From Tubiluchus corallicola (taxonomy: Eukaryota > Priapulida > Priapulimorpha > Priapulimorphida > Tubiluchidae), in NCBI GenBank assembly GCA_030141605.1, contig JAQGDQ010001236.1, positions 1 to 53,231 of the forward strand: a DNA stretch of 53,231 nt, given 5' to 3'. Both the position numbers and the translations under genes were made by a program. Positions 1 to 9,117 of this stretch are shown in pieces (the stretch's first letter is position 1; each line of letters starts with the position of its first letter). The notes beneath the pieces are model-generated. The model was not told the DNA's origin. It made no database searches and saw nothing but the letters and a program-made list of their open reading frames with translations.

Positions 1-164
<164 letters not shown>

Positions 165-264
165 TTAATAAGCAAAGCTATATAAAAATGCTGTTTCAGT
201 ATTTTTTTACTAAATATTTGTAAGAATAGGAGTAGGAATATAAATATGTCATATTTTTTGGCTA

Positions 265-1416
265 TTATTTATTTGTTTTCTTTAAATGGGTTTGATAAAT
301 ACAACTGTGTTTATATTCTTCGTTGGGATTTAAGAGAACCGTTGGAAAACTTGGAAAATTTGGGGAGTCAGGGAAGTGTTGGGTTTCTAAACAAAATGCC
401 GAACGGTACTCATACTTTTTGTTTCCTTTTCCTACATCATTGCCTTTTATGAAATTTCCACCGTAGAACTGCATACCTGGTTGAGTAGTAAAAACATCCA
501 TTTGTATTCCACTATTTTCAGAGTATATACTAGATGCTAAACTTAGCTCATTGTCGTTTTTGTCTAGTACCCAATTGTGGTCATACCCCAGCCCATACTT
601 TAATTGCGAGAAATCATTATTTATTCTATCCCCAATTCGCGTAAATACTCTAAAATCCATAGGGGTATTTTCAACTGAGGAAATTTTACCTGTAGGTATT
701 AGATTTTCATTTATAGGTGTATAGTTTTTGGCATTAATCATTAGCATATGATTATTGATAGTGCCACTGCCAGCTCCGTCCAAATTGAAGAAAGAATGAT
801 GAGTTAAATTTATAATTGTTGGTTTGTCCGTTACACCCGAATACTCTACTTTGAATTCATTTTTATCGTTAAGAGAGTAAATCATCTTAATATTAAGATT
901 TCCGGGATAACCCTCTTCCATATCCTTAGATAAATATGAAAATTCAATAGTGTTTTTATTTTTTTGAACAGCATCCCAAACAACATCGTTGTATCCTACA
1001 TTACCACCATGCAAATGATTCTCTCCATTGTTAGTTGCCAAAGTGTATTCTTTGCCATTTAAACTAAATTTGCCTTTAGCAATTCTATTTGCATACCGCC
1101 CAACGACAGAGCCAAAATACCTTTCATTTGCATTGATATAGTCGTCTATATTATCGAACCCACATACAATGTCCACAAGATTTCCCTCCTTATCAGGTAC
1201 TAAGTAAGAAACAACTCTAGCCCCGTAGTTTGTAACAATAAGTTCTACTTCGTTTTTGTTACTTAGTTTAAAAATTTTTACAGACTTCCCATCAATAGTT
1301 TTTTCAAAATTCTCTGGCTTTATTCCTGCTTTATTCTCAAACTTATTGTCGTGAACACACTTTACATTTAAAGCTATTAGAATCATTATGAAAATTTTTA
1401 CAAAAGTATTAGTCAT
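265..1416 (-). CDS. galM: Aldose 1-epimerase (mutarotase), exported
   Basis: 383 residues. The first 20 residues form a hydrophobic export signal ending in Cys20. A Lys precedes that Cys, so it is a poor lipobox, and plain periplasmic export is as likely as lipid anchoring. The mature part has the galactose mutarotase signatures: NHLHGG near residues 133-138, NLTHHSFFNL near 203-212 with the paired His, and FCLETQHFPDSPN near the C-terminus with the catalytic Glu. The enzyme interconverts alpha and beta anomers of sugars such as galactose or glucose. An exported form is common in Bacteroidota, where it acts in the periplasm. A -7 promoter element lies 49 bp upstream, and the terminator of htpG separates this gene from htpG. 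Confidence 0.93.
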   Translation of the reverse strand: MTNTFVKIFIMILIALNVKCVHDNKFENKAGIKPENFEKTIDGKSVKIFKLSNKNEVELIVTNYGARVVSYLVPDKEGNLVDIVCGFDNIDDYINANERYFGSVVGRYANRIAKGKFSLNGKEYTLATNNGENHLHGGNVGYNDVVWDAVQKNKNTIEFSYLSKDMEEGYPGNLNIKMIYSLNDKNEFKVEYSGVTDKPTIINLTHHSFFNLDGAGSGTINNHMLMINAKNYTPINENLIPTGKISSVENTPMDFRVFTRIGDRINNDFSQLKYGLGYDHNWVLDKNDNELSLASSIYSENSGIQMDVFTTQPGMQFYGGNFIKGNDVGKGNKKYEYRSAFCLETQHFPDSPNFPSFPTVLLNPNEEYKHSCIYQTHLKKTNK

Positions 1417-1464
1417 ATTTTTAAATATTATTTCAAAAAGAATTGGTTAAAAAAATCTATTGAG

Positions 1465-1472
1465 CAAATATA
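1465..1472 (-). promoter_or_regulatory. Bacteroidota -7 element for galM
   Basis: On the minus strand this reads TATATTTG, matching the TAnnTTTG consensus of the Bacteroidota housekeeping sigma factor. It lies 49 bp before the galM start. No clear TTTG -33 element is visible about 20 bp further upstream, so the call rests on the -7 box and its position. Confidence 0.5.
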
Positions 1473-1521
1473 AGAATATATTTAAGTAGATAAAGTAAAA
1501 TTGATATAATTCTATTGACAC

Positions 1522-1552
1522 AAAAAACCACAAGATTTTCTTGTGGTTTTTT
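1522..1552 (-). terminator. Rho-independent terminator after htpG
   Basis: A perfect 14-bp stem (AAAAAACCACAAGA pairing with TCTTGTGGTTTTTT) with a three-base loop. It has A-rich and T-rich arms, so it can act in both directions. It lies 92 bp beyond the htpG stop and before the galM promoter. Confidence 0.85.
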
Positions 1553-1643
1553 TAAAGATACCTTTCGCAGTTGCGATGGGAATAAAAATGTTCTTATTTT
1601 AATTGTAAAGACAATTCGTAAATTTAAGTCTCTTACATACTCA

Positions 1644-3707
1644 TTACTTTTTATCTATCAACTCTACACTACGTTTCAAGAACTTTGTAAGTTCCTCACC
1701 TTGTAGCATATTGTTGGAGAGTAGAGCTATATCTACCAGTTGTTTTACTATCTTATTCTTTTTTCCATACTCTTTCAAGGTTGTTTCTTTTTGGGCTTTA
1801 GTATCCTGTATTTTTTTGTCTACTTCTGCCATTTTGTCCTTGTCTTTTTGAGCTATTTCTTCTTCTTTTTTACCTTCTTTAGCTTTTTCAAGCTCTGCTT
1901 TTTCATCTTCCAAAGGCTTTAGCTCGGCAGTTATTACTTCTATTTCTTTGCCTACTTTTTCGTCTTTGTCAGTTAGTATTTGATTAACCAATGGATGATT
2001 TGCATTTACTACAAGGTTGTAACTATCAGGCATTTGTCCATAAAAATTCATACCTCCTCCTCCACTAGTTTGCATATCTTTCATTCTACGCATAAACTCT
2101 TGCTGTGTTACCAGCACAGGCAGGGCTTCTTCGCTCATAGGTTGAAAACTTACTACAAAGTTTTTTTTGTCATCGTTGGGCAATTGCGAACTAAACACAG
2201 GCGTGAGGTCAGTTTGTTGTTCAGCAGTTAGTTTCGATTCTATTTTTTCATCTTTTTCTATTAACTTATCTACTGTATCTGCGTCTACTCTTACAAAATG
2301 TGTTTCTTTTAATTTTTGCTCTAAGTGATTTACAAAATGGGTGTCAAAATGTCCATCCATCAACAATACATCATAGCCTTTAGACTTTGCAGCCTCTATA
2401 AAGCTATATTGTTTGTCTCTATCAGTAGCATACAAATATACCGTTTTGTTGTTCTTATCAGTTTGGTTTTCCTTTACCAATGTAGCATATTCTTCGAAAG
2501 TAAAGTATTTTCCATCAGTGTTTTTGAACAAGAAAAATTTTTCTGCTCTTTCATAGAATTTTTCTTCTGTGAGCATACCATATTCTATGAATAGTTTCAA
2601 GTCGTCCCATTTTTCTTCAAATTGCTTGCGATCTTTTTTAAAAATATCGTTCAGCCTGTCTGCTACTTTTTTAGTAATATGGCTAGATATCTTTTTTACA
2701 TTGCTATCGCTTTGTAAATAAGAGCGCGATACGTTGAGCGGAATATCTGGCGAGTCCAACACACCGTGTAGCAAGGTCAAAAACTCAGGAACAATGCCTT
2801 CTACAGAATCAGTAACAAACACTTGATTGCAATAGAGTTGTATCTTGTTCTTTTGTACCTGTATATTCTCCTTGATACGCGGGAAGTAAAGTATCCCTGT
2901 AAGGTTGAATGGGTAATCTACGTTGAGGTGAATGTTGAACAAAGGCTCTTCTGACATAGGATAGAGGTCGTTGTAAAACTTATTGTAGTCTTCATCCTTT
3001 AAGTCAGCAGGCTTTTTAGTCCAAGCAGGGTTGGTGTCGTTGATAATATTTGGTTCGTCCAATTCTACCTCTTTACCATCCTTCCATTCTGTTTTTTTGC
3101 CAAAAATTATTTCTACAGGCAAGAACTTACAATATTTAGAAAGTAGTTCTCGTATTTTATTATCTTCTAAAAAAGCCTCATTCTCTTTATCTATGTGTAG
3201 TACAATGTCTGTTCCATGTTCTTTTTTTGTGCTGTCTTCTATTTCATAGTTGGGGTCTCCTTTGCACGACCATTTTACAGCTTTGCTATCTTTCTTGTAG
3301 GATTTTGTAATGATTTCTACCTTTTCTGCCACCATAAACGAAGAATAAAAACCCAGTCCAAAGTGTCCTATAATAGCCTGCTTATTGTCTTTATATTTGT
3401 CTAAAAACTCCTCTGCTCCTGAGAATGCTATTTGGTTAATGTATTTCTCTATTTCTTCAGCAGTCATACCTATACCTCTGTCTGATATAGTAATAGTTTT
3501 TTCTTTCTTATTGGCTTTCACCTCTACACGAAGCTCGCCAAGTTCGCCCTTGAAATCACCAACAGATGCTAAAGTTCTTAGCTTTTGGCTTGCATCTACA
3601 GCGTTGGAAACCAATTCGCGTAGAAAGATTTCGTGGTCAGAGTATAAGAATTTTTTGATTATTGGGAAGATGTTTTCGGACGTTACTCCTATATTTCCTT
3701 TTGACAT
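1644..3707 (-). CDS. htpG: Molecular chaperone HtpG (Hsp90)
   Basis: 687 residues. The N-terminal GHKL ATPase domain shows all family boxes: RELVSNAVDA near residue 30 (catalytic Glu and Mg-binding Asn), ISDRGIGMT near 75, and GHFGLGFYSSFMVA near 115. The middle domain includes GVLDSPDIPLNVSRSYLQSD, another Hsp90 signature. The C-terminal dimerisation part contains a highly charged E/K-rich insertion before the last 50 residues, which lengthens the protein compared with the roughly 625 residues of the E. coli form. It is a cytoplasmic ATP-dependent chaperone. It appears monocistronic, with a strong terminator downstream. No CIRCE-type heat-shock operator was seen upstream. Confidence 0.97.
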   Translation of the reverse strand: MSKGNIGVTSENIFPIIKKFLYSDHEIFLRELVSNAVDASQKLRTLASVGDFKGELGELRVEVKANKKEKTITISDRGIGMTAEEIEKYINQIAFSGAEEFLDKYKDNKQAIIGHFGLGFYSSFMVAEKVEIITKSYKKDSKAVKWSCKGDPNYEIEDSTKKEHGTDIVLHIDKENEAFLEDNKIRELLSKYCKFLPVEIIFGKKTEWKDGKEVELDEPNIINDTNPAWTKKPADLKDEDYNKFYNDLYPMSEEPLFNIHLNVDYPFNLTGILYFPRIKENIQVQKNKIQLYCNQVFVTDSVEGIVPEFLTLLHGVLDSPDIPLNVSRSYLQSDSNVKKISSHITKKVADRLNDIFKKDRKQFEEKWDDLKLFIEYGMLTEEKFYERAEKFFLFKNTDGKYFTFEEYATLVKENQTDKNNKTVYLYATDRDKQYSFIEAAKSKGYDVLLMDGHFDTHFVNHLEQKLKETHFVRVDADTVDKLIEKDEKIESKLTAEQQTDLTPVFSSQLPNDDKKNFVVSFQPMSEEALPVLVTQQEFMRRMKDMQTSGGGGMNFYGQMPDSYNLVVNANHPLVNQILTDKDEKVGKEIEVITAELKPLEDEKAELEKAKEGKKEEEIAQKDKDKMAEVDKKIQDTKAQKETTLKEYGKKNKIVKQLVDIALLSNNMLQGEELTKFLKRSVELIDKK

Positions 3708-4124
3708 AATAAATAATGTATTTTAATAATTTATATAATGAAATAATTTTATTACTTTGTTAATGAATAGTTTTTCAAATCAAGTGCCAAAAAATAAATA
3801 ATGCCAAAATGACAGTAAAAAAATGAAAATATTTTACGAATAATCAAGGATGAAAAATTTTGATAACAGCATACAAACCTATGCCAGTTTAATAAAAAAT
3901 GGAATAGCATTTGCTCTTTACTTACTGCTATTTGCAAGATTTTAAAGTTCCTTTGTGGTTCTATTTTCTATTGTAGAGTACACAAAGTTTAACACAATAG
4001 CTTGCAAGGATTAATGTAACATAATTAATATAATATAAAACTATATACTGTTGCCAAAATAAGTTTGCTTGCAACTATTTTCGGTTTTTGCATCTTAGAT
4101 ATATAGTAACGTAAAAAAAAATAA
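3708..4124. other. Intergenic region between divergent htpG and SDR gene
   Basis: About 417 bp, very AT-rich. A TAAGTTTG box at 4060-4067 on the plus strand fits a -7 promoter element for the SDR gene at 4125. No matching htpG promoter could be picked out with confidence. A 61-codon open frame here has no codon-level support and is not called. Confidence 0.4.
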
Positions 4125-4994
4125 ATGAGAAATATTGTTATCACAGGAGTTTCCTCAGGAATAGGCTATGGAGCTTTGAAAAGATTTATAGAAAAAGATT
4201 TTCGTGTCTTTGGTAGCGTTAGAAAAGAAGAAGATGCCCAAAGGCTACAAAAAGAATTTGGAGAGAATTTTATTCCTCTGCTTTTTGATGTTACTGACCA
4301 AAAATCCATCTCTAAGAATGTGAAAATTGTTGAAGCAAAAATTGGTAATGAAGGGTTAGCAGGTTTGATAAACAACGCAGGAGTTGCCAATGGAGGGCCT
4401 TTAATGCACTACCCAGTCGAAAGTTTTAGAAAGGATATGGAGGTTTTAGTTGTTGGGCAATTGGCTGTAACACAGGCATTTCTTCCTCTTTTGGGAGCAA
4501 AAAAGAATTGTCCTTATCCTGCGGGTAGGATAATTAATATAAGTTCTGTGCGAGGAAAAATAGCCTATCCTTTTATGGGAGGCTATGTAGCAGCTAAGCA
4601 CGCACTGGAAGGGCTCTCCAAATCATTACGAATAGAGCTACAATTATATGGTATTGATGTTATTATTGTTGGAGCAGGAAAGATAGATACACTTGGCTGG
4701 GAGAAAGCTACACAGAACGTAATAGAAAATTATAAGAATACAGACTATAATAAACCATTGAGAGTTTTAGAAGAACTGTTGTCAAAGTCGTTGGACAAGA
4801 AAAGGATAATTAGCTTAGAGAAGTTTAGCCAAATACTATATAATATTTTTGAAACCAAAAACCCTAAACCAAGATATGTTATCGTGAAAAATAAATTTAA
4901 GAATTGGATAATACCAAGGTTGATGCCTGTTAGAATTATGAATAAGCTTATTGCCTCAAAACTTAATATGACGAATATAAATAGTTCAATATAA
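4125..4994 (+). CDS. SDR family oxidoreductase
   Basis: 289 residues, classical short-chain dehydrogenase fold. TGVSSGIG near residues 7-14 is the nucleotide-binding loop, and NNAGVANGG near 87-95 is the NAG motif. The catalytic Ser is in INISSVRG, and the YVAAK motif near 162-166 supplies Tyr and Lys. The basic extension after residue 240 is longer than in FabG and resembles the membrane-associated retinol-dehydrogenase-like SDRs common in Bacteroidota. The substrate cannot be deduced. The degraded fragment at 6204-6340 resembles the 3' end of this gene, suggesting a former duplication. Confidence 0.85.
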   Translation: MRNIVITGVSSGIGYGALKRFIEKDFRVFGSVRKEEDAQRLQKEFGENFIPLLFDVTDQKSISKNVKIVEAKIGNEGLAGLINNAGVANGGPLMHYPVESFRKDMEVLVVGQLAVTQAFLPLLGAKKNCPYPAGRIINISSVRGKIAYPFMGGYVAAKHALEGLSKSLRIELQLYGIDVIIVGAGKIDTLGWEKATQNVIENYKNTDYNKPLRVLEELLSKSLDKKRIISLEKFSQILYNIFETKNPKPRYVIVKNKFKNWIIPRLMPVRIMNKLIASKLNMTNINSSI

Positions 4995-5035
4995 TTTAAA
5001 GAGGTTTGTTCTTTTTATAAAAGATTATAAACACT

Positions 5036-5272
5036 ATGAGGAACAAACATATCATTCATTTCCAAGTTTCTGAAAATAAATTTAGAGAAATATCTGGTCT
5101 TTTTAGCTTTGATATCAGGGGCTAAAAAACACCGCAAGTAGTATATATTTTACCTCCTACGATTAACAAAGTTTATGACAAAGTCAAAAAGGCTATGGCA
5201 AGAGAATGAGAAAGAATAAGTTTTTTTGAAGAATTTGAAATACAAAACATTCGTGAATATTATTGCCTCTTA
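5036..5272 (+). pseudogene. Degenerate IS1595-like transposase N-terminus
   Basis: The reading starts MRNKHIIHFQVSE and continues through a stop at the end of an ISGLFSFDI-like segment. It then continues as INKVYDKVKKAMARE, a stop, ERISFFEEFEIQNI and further stops. The pattern (short N-terminal helix-turn-helix, NKVYDK-type helix, then an FFEGE-like run leading to the catalytic core) resembles IS1595/IS1016-group transposases as I know them. At least two in-frame stops and loss of the whole DDE core make it non-functional. No terminal inverted repeats were found. It marks an old insertion between the SDR gene and the methyltransferase. Confidence 0.5.
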
Positions 5273-5397
5273 ATCAATCAATGAACAGTTTAAACTTAAC
5301 TATCGTGAAAATAATTTATATATTTGCTTGCTGAAACTAATAAAAAATTCCCCTTAAATTATTTTGAGTCATATAAACAAATATAATAAGATAAAGA

Positions 5398-6107
5398 ATG
5401 TTCAAAAATTATCCTAAAAAAAGAAAACCTCTTCCCGAAAAATTCAAAAATATTTATTCCGAATATTATAAAAAAAATAGAAATGGGCAAACTTCTGCTT
5501 CTTGGTTATCTCAAAAAATGGAAACTTGGCTACACAAAAAAGTAGCGGAAGATGTAAAAAAAAACATAATAAAACAACATTAGAAATTGGAGGAGGCACA
5601 CTAAATCACTTTGATTATGAAAAGCCTCAATATTATGATGTAATAGAACCTTTTAAAGAATTATACATTGATTCTCCACTGAAAAATAAAATTAACAAAT
5701 TTTATTCTGATGTTGAAAATATAAATGTAGCAACTAAGTATGATAGAATTATTTCAATTGCAACTCTTGAACATATTTTAGACCTGCCCAAAGTGATAGC
5801 AAAAACATGTATATTATTAGAAAAAACAGGTTCACTGCGAGTTTCAATTCCTAGTGAAGGAACTTTTCTTTGGAAATTAGGATGGCTACTCACAACGGGA
5901 CTTGAATTTAAAATTAGGTATGGGTTAGATTATGGAATATTAATAAAATACGAGCATGTTAATACAGCCAGTGAAATAGAACAGATTCTAAAATACTTTT
6001 ATAAGGATGTTAAACAATCATATTTCGGATTAAGCAAAGGTCTCTCTCTTTATCAGTTTTATAACTGTTCCAATCCCATTATAAGTAAAGCAAAACAATT
6101 TACTTGA
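5398..6107 (+). pseudogene. Class I SAM-dependent methyltransferase with a one-base frameshift
   Basis: The first frame (5398-5583) gives about 54 residues of a basic N-terminal helix region and then a stop. The -1 frame continues at once as KTTLEIGGGTLNHF (the SAM-binding motif I, E-x-GGG), then YDVIEPFKEL and KYDRIISIATLEHILDLPK (motif IV region). It ends at 6107. The combined length, near 236 residues, is normal for a small glycan or lipid methyltransferase. The break lies in a run of nine A at 5556-5564; one base is missing relative to an open gene. The zero frame reads through A-AAA-AAC there, a classical -1 slippery heptamer. Slippage could therefore make full-length protein; a sequencing error is the plain alternative. 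Confidence 0.7.
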
Positions 6108-6203
6108 AAAATAAAAAGTTATAACCACTTTTTAATATTACTCTAATAGTTATGTAAGTATCCTTATTATCACTATTAGTATTAAAACCTATGAAAAGAT
6201 AGT

Positions 6204-6340
6204 TGAATTAGACAAATTTAGTCAAATATTATTATAGCTTTGCCTAAAAAGCCAAATCATAGTATGTTGTTGTAAAACAAAAAAACAGCAATTAGACAAC
6301 CCAATAGCAAAAAGTACTACACTGTGCGAATCCCCAAATT
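6204..6340 (+). pseudogene. Remnant of the 3' end of an SDR gene
   Basis: The reading VELDKFSQIL, then KKPNH, a stop, and NKKTA lines up with the C-terminal part of the SDR at 4125 (SLEKFSQIL, ETKNPKPRY, KNKFKNW). Stops and frame changes are present. It looks like the tail of a decayed paralogue whose front has been lost. Similarity was judged by eye and could be partly chance beyond the first ten residues. Confidence 0.4.
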
Positions 6341-6358
6341 TGCAACTTCTACTATTTT

Positions 6359-7105
6359 CTAAGCATCCATTCCACCTGTTACAGACAGTACCTCGCGGGT
6401 AACATACGAAGATAAGTCAGAGGCTAAGTACACAGCTGTTTTAGCTACATCTTCGGATGTCCCAGCTCGTTTTAAAGGTATTTTTTTGTTCCAGTCTTCT
6501 TTTACTGCTTCTGGTAATTTTTCAGTCATTTCAGTAGCAATAAAACCGGGGGCAATAGCATTGCATCGTATATTTCTACCTCCTAATTCTTTGGCTACTG
6601 ATTTTGTGAAACCAATGATTCCCGCCTTAGAGGCAGAGTAGTTGGCTTGTCCGGGATTGCCTCCTATGCCTACTATGGAACTAATGTTGATGATAGAACC
6701 GCTGCGTTGTTTAAGCATTGTAGTTTGCACAGCTTTAGTAAAGTTAAAAACTGATTTTAAATTGACATTGATAACTGCATCCCACTGGGCTTCTGTCATT
6801 CGCATCAGTAGTGTGTCTTGTGTGATACCTGCATTATTAACCAGTACATCTACTTGTCCAAAATCTTTGATTATTTGTTCCACCACCGTTTGTGTTTCGT
6901 CAAATTTGCTGGCATCCGAGGCGTAAGCCTTGGCTTTTACGTCAAATGCTATTAGTTCTTTTTCCGTATTTTTGGCACTATCATCTATTGTCAAATCAGT
7001 AAAGGCTATGTTAGCACCTTGTTTCGCGCACTCTAAAGCTATGGCTTTTCCTATTCCTCTGGCTCCTCCTGTAACGATAGCTACTTTTCCTTCTAATAGT
7101 TTCAT
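6359..7105 (-). CDS. fabG: 3-oxoacyl-[acyl-carrier-protein] reductase
   Basis: 248 residues, the usual FabG length. Signatures are TGGARGIGKAIA near residue 12, NNAGIT near 89, INISSIVG near 139 (catalytic Ser), and YSASKAG near 153 (catalytic Tyr and Lys). The C-terminus LSVTGGMDA is the classical FabG ending. It catalyses the NADPH-dependent first reduction step of the type II fatty acid elongation cycle in the cytoplasm. The TACATTTG box at 7138-7145 is a likely promoter. The aminotransferase upstream is on the same strand 146 bp away. Confidence 0.95.
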   Translation of the reverse strand: MKLLEGKVAIVTGGARGIGKAIALECAKQGANIAFTDLTIDDSAKNTEKELIAFDVKAKAYASDASKFDETQTVVEQIIKDFGQVDVLVNNAGITQDTLLMRMTEAQWDAVINVNLKSVFNFTKAVQTTMLKQRSGSIINISSIVGIGGNPGQANYSASKAGIIGFTKSVAKELGGRNIRCNAIAPGFIATEMTEKLPEAVKEDWNKKIPLKRAGTSEDVAKTAVYLASDLSSYVTREVLSVTGGMDA

Positions 7106-7137
7106 TATTTTGTAGTTTTGAATATATTTGTATGTTA

Positions 7138-7145
7138 CAAATGTA
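7138..7145 (-). promoter_or_regulatory. -7 element for fabG
   Basis: On the minus strand this reads TACATTTG, matching TAnnTTTG, 33 bp before the fabG start. No -33 partner is obvious. Confidence 0.45.
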
Positions 7146-7251
7146 TATTTTTTTACCTAATACTAAAAAACTAATATTTAAAAGTTTTCTCAAGTTGATA
7201 AAAAGGATGAAATAATAAAGATAAAATTTATTATTTTCAATTTTCAACTTT

Positions 7252-8436
7252 TTAATAAAGAGCTTTCTTTACTCTGCCAAATGCTTTTTCAAGATTTTCA
7301 TCAGAGGTAGCATAAGATGTTCTCAGGCAATTGGGTGCAGCGAAATCAGTGCCGGACACAATAGCCACCTGAGCTTTTTCTAAAAGATACATACTAAAAT
7401 CTTCTGCATTATTAATAGTTATGCCATTGAGAGTTTTCCCAAAAAAAGCACTCACATCAGGCAATAAATAAAATGCTCCTTCGGGCAGATAGGTTTTTAT
7501 TTCTGGTATTTCTTTGAGCAAGTCAAGGCACATATCTCTCCTCTTTTGGAATGCTTGTCGCATCGTTTCCACTTCGGGTATATCTGTTGTATAGGCTTTT
7601 AGGGTAGCCCTTTGAGCTATGGCACAAGCACCTGATGTAAATTGGGTTTGTAGTTTGGTGCATCCTTTCACTATCCATTCGGGAGCGGCGATGTAACCTA
7701 TTCGCCAACCTGTCATTGCAAAACCTTTGGACACTCCATTAGCAACTATTACTCGGTTTTTTATTTGGTCAAATTGTGCAATGCTCTCGTGCTTGCCCAC
7801 GTAGTTGAGGTATTCATATATCTCGTCCGAAATGGTATATACTTGTGGGTGCCTTTCTAAAACTTGAGCTATTTCTTTGAGTTCTTGATGCGAATAGACG
7901 CTACCTGTAGGGTTGGAGGGGGAGTTGAGCATAAGCACTTTGGTGCGTGGTGTAATAGCAGCTTCTAACTGATTGGCTGTTATCTTGTATAAGTTGTTAA
8001 TACCTGCTGTTACTGTCTTTATTTCTCCCTCTGCCACTTTCACCATATCAAAATAACTGAGCCATGCTGGTGTAGGAATGATTACCTCATCGCCTTTATT
8101 TACTAAGGTCATCAACACATTCATTATAGCTTGTTTAGTGCCTGCTGAGATGATAATCTCTTCTGCAGTATAACTAAGGTTATTTTCTTTTTTTAGTTTG
8201 TTGGCTATAGCTTTTCTTACATCTAAAAAACCGGGTATTGGAGGATAGTGTGTATAGTTATTATTGATAGCATTTATACCTGCTTGTTTGATAACTTGTG
8301 GAGTGTCAAAATCAGGCTCACCTATACTAAGATTGATAATATCAACACCTTGTGCTTGTAACTCTCTACTCTTTTGAGACATTACTATAATTTTAGAAGG
8401 CTTGATATTTTGTAATCTTTTTGATAGCTGTTCCAT
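7252..8436 (-). CDS. Pyridoxal-phosphate aminotransferase, aspartate aminotransferase type (class I, subgroup Ib)
   Basis: 394 residues. LSIGEPDFDTP near residue 37, SAGTKQAIMN near 102, LNSPSNPTGSVYS near 170 (Asn contacting the cofactor), ISDEIYEYLNYVG near 198 and GVSKGFAMTGWRIGY near 235 (Lys forming the Schiff base) are the class I fold signatures. The C-terminal RTSYATSDENLEKAFGRVKKAL is typical of the thermophilic-type aspartate aminotransferase. It transfers an amino group between aspartate and 2-oxoglutarate; some members of this group also act on prephenate. A TATATTTG box lies at 8505-8512. Confidence 0.93.
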   Translation of the reverse strand: MEQLSKRLQNIKPSKIIVMSQKSRELQAQGVDIINLSIGEPDFDTPQVIKQAGINAINNNYTHYPPIPGFLDVRKAIANKLKKENNLSYTAEEIIISAGTKQAIMNVLMTLVNKGDEVIIPTPAWLSYFDMVKVAEGEIKTVTAGINNLYKITANQLEAAITPRTKVLMLNSPSNPTGSVYSHQELKEIAQVLERHPQVYTISDEIYEYLNYVGKHESIAQFDQIKNRVIVANGVSKGFAMTGWRIGYIAAPEWIVKGCTKLQTQFTSGACAIAQRATLKAYTTDIPEVETMRQAFQKRRDMCLDLLKEIPEIKTYLPEGAFYLLPDVSAFFGKTLNGITINNAEDFSMYLLEKAQVAIVSGTDFAAPNCLRTSYATSDENLEKAFGRVKKALY

Positions 8437-8504
8437 ATATTATAATGGTATTAAATGAAATTTATTTATTATTGTAGCTTGAAAAATTATTTTTTTTAAA
8501 CTCA

Positions 8505-8512
8505 CAAATATA
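8505..8512 (-). promoter_or_regulatory. -7 element for the aminotransferase gene
   Basis: TATATTTG on the minus strand, 69 bp before the start codon. The divergent gene at 8519 begins only 7 bp away, so its promoter probably overlaps this one. Confidence 0.45.
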
Positions 8513-8518
8513 TAGATA

Positions 8519-9055
8519 ATGAAAGAAATATTAGAAATATTAAAATATGTTTTGCCATCAGTAGTAGTTTTTTTTACTGCTTATTTCATTATCAAGTCCT
8601 TGTTGAAAAGTCATTATAAAGTGCTTAGCAGCCAACAATTTATTGAGATAAACAAAGAAAGAAGTAAACAAATAACCCCCGTTCGCCTAAGAGCTTACGA
8701 ACGCTTAATTTTATTTTTAGAACGCATTTCTCCTGACAATATGGTGTTGAGACTGAATAAGAAAGGAATGACTAATCAGCAGCTACACGCCGAATTAATA
8801 AATAATATTAGTTCAGAGTTTCACCACAATGTAGCTCAACAAGTTTATATATCTTCTGATTTGTGGCGAGTGGTAAGAAGTGCAAAAGAAAATACGGTGA
8901 AATTTTTAAATATTGTGAATGGTAAAGTGAAGCCAGATGGACCTTCTATAGGACTAAGTCAAAAGGTGTTAGAACAGGTAGTAGCTATGAAGAGAGAACT
9001 ACCTACTAAAATTGCTATTGAGGCAGTAAAAAAAGAGATAAGAGAATTGTTTTAA
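8519..9055 (+). CDS. Conserved hypothetical protein with N-terminal membrane anchor
   Basis: 178 residues. One hydrophobic segment near residues 8-28 (YVLPSVVVFFTAYFIIK) is followed by a soluble part. This contains the run RLRAYERLILFLERISP and, further on, FHHNVAQQVYIS and LWRVVRSAKE. I recognise the pattern as a small protein widespread in Bacteroidota but know no function for it. It starts the plus-strand group 8519-12540 and is followed after 62 bp by the large membrane protein at 9118. It has no catalytic motif that I can see. Confidence 0.75.
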   Translation: MKEILEILKYVLPSVVVFFTAYFIIKSLLKSHYKVLSSQQFIEINKERSKQITPVRLRAYERLILFLERISPDNMVLRLNKKGMTNQQLHAELINNISSEFHHNVAQQVYISSDLWRVVRSAKENTVKFLNIVNGKVKPDGPSIGLSQKVLEQVVAMKRELPTKIAIEAVKKEIRELF

Positions 9056-9117
9056 CCTCTTATTTTGAAAACTTCTAAAAATACGTTTTTTTTGAGAAAA
9101 GTATTAGGTTTAATCTA

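Noticed and set aside
3752-3937. 61-codon minus-strand frame upstream of htpG
   Set aside because: Aromatic and Lys-rich AT-driven sequence with no family likeness, and it lies in the promoter region.
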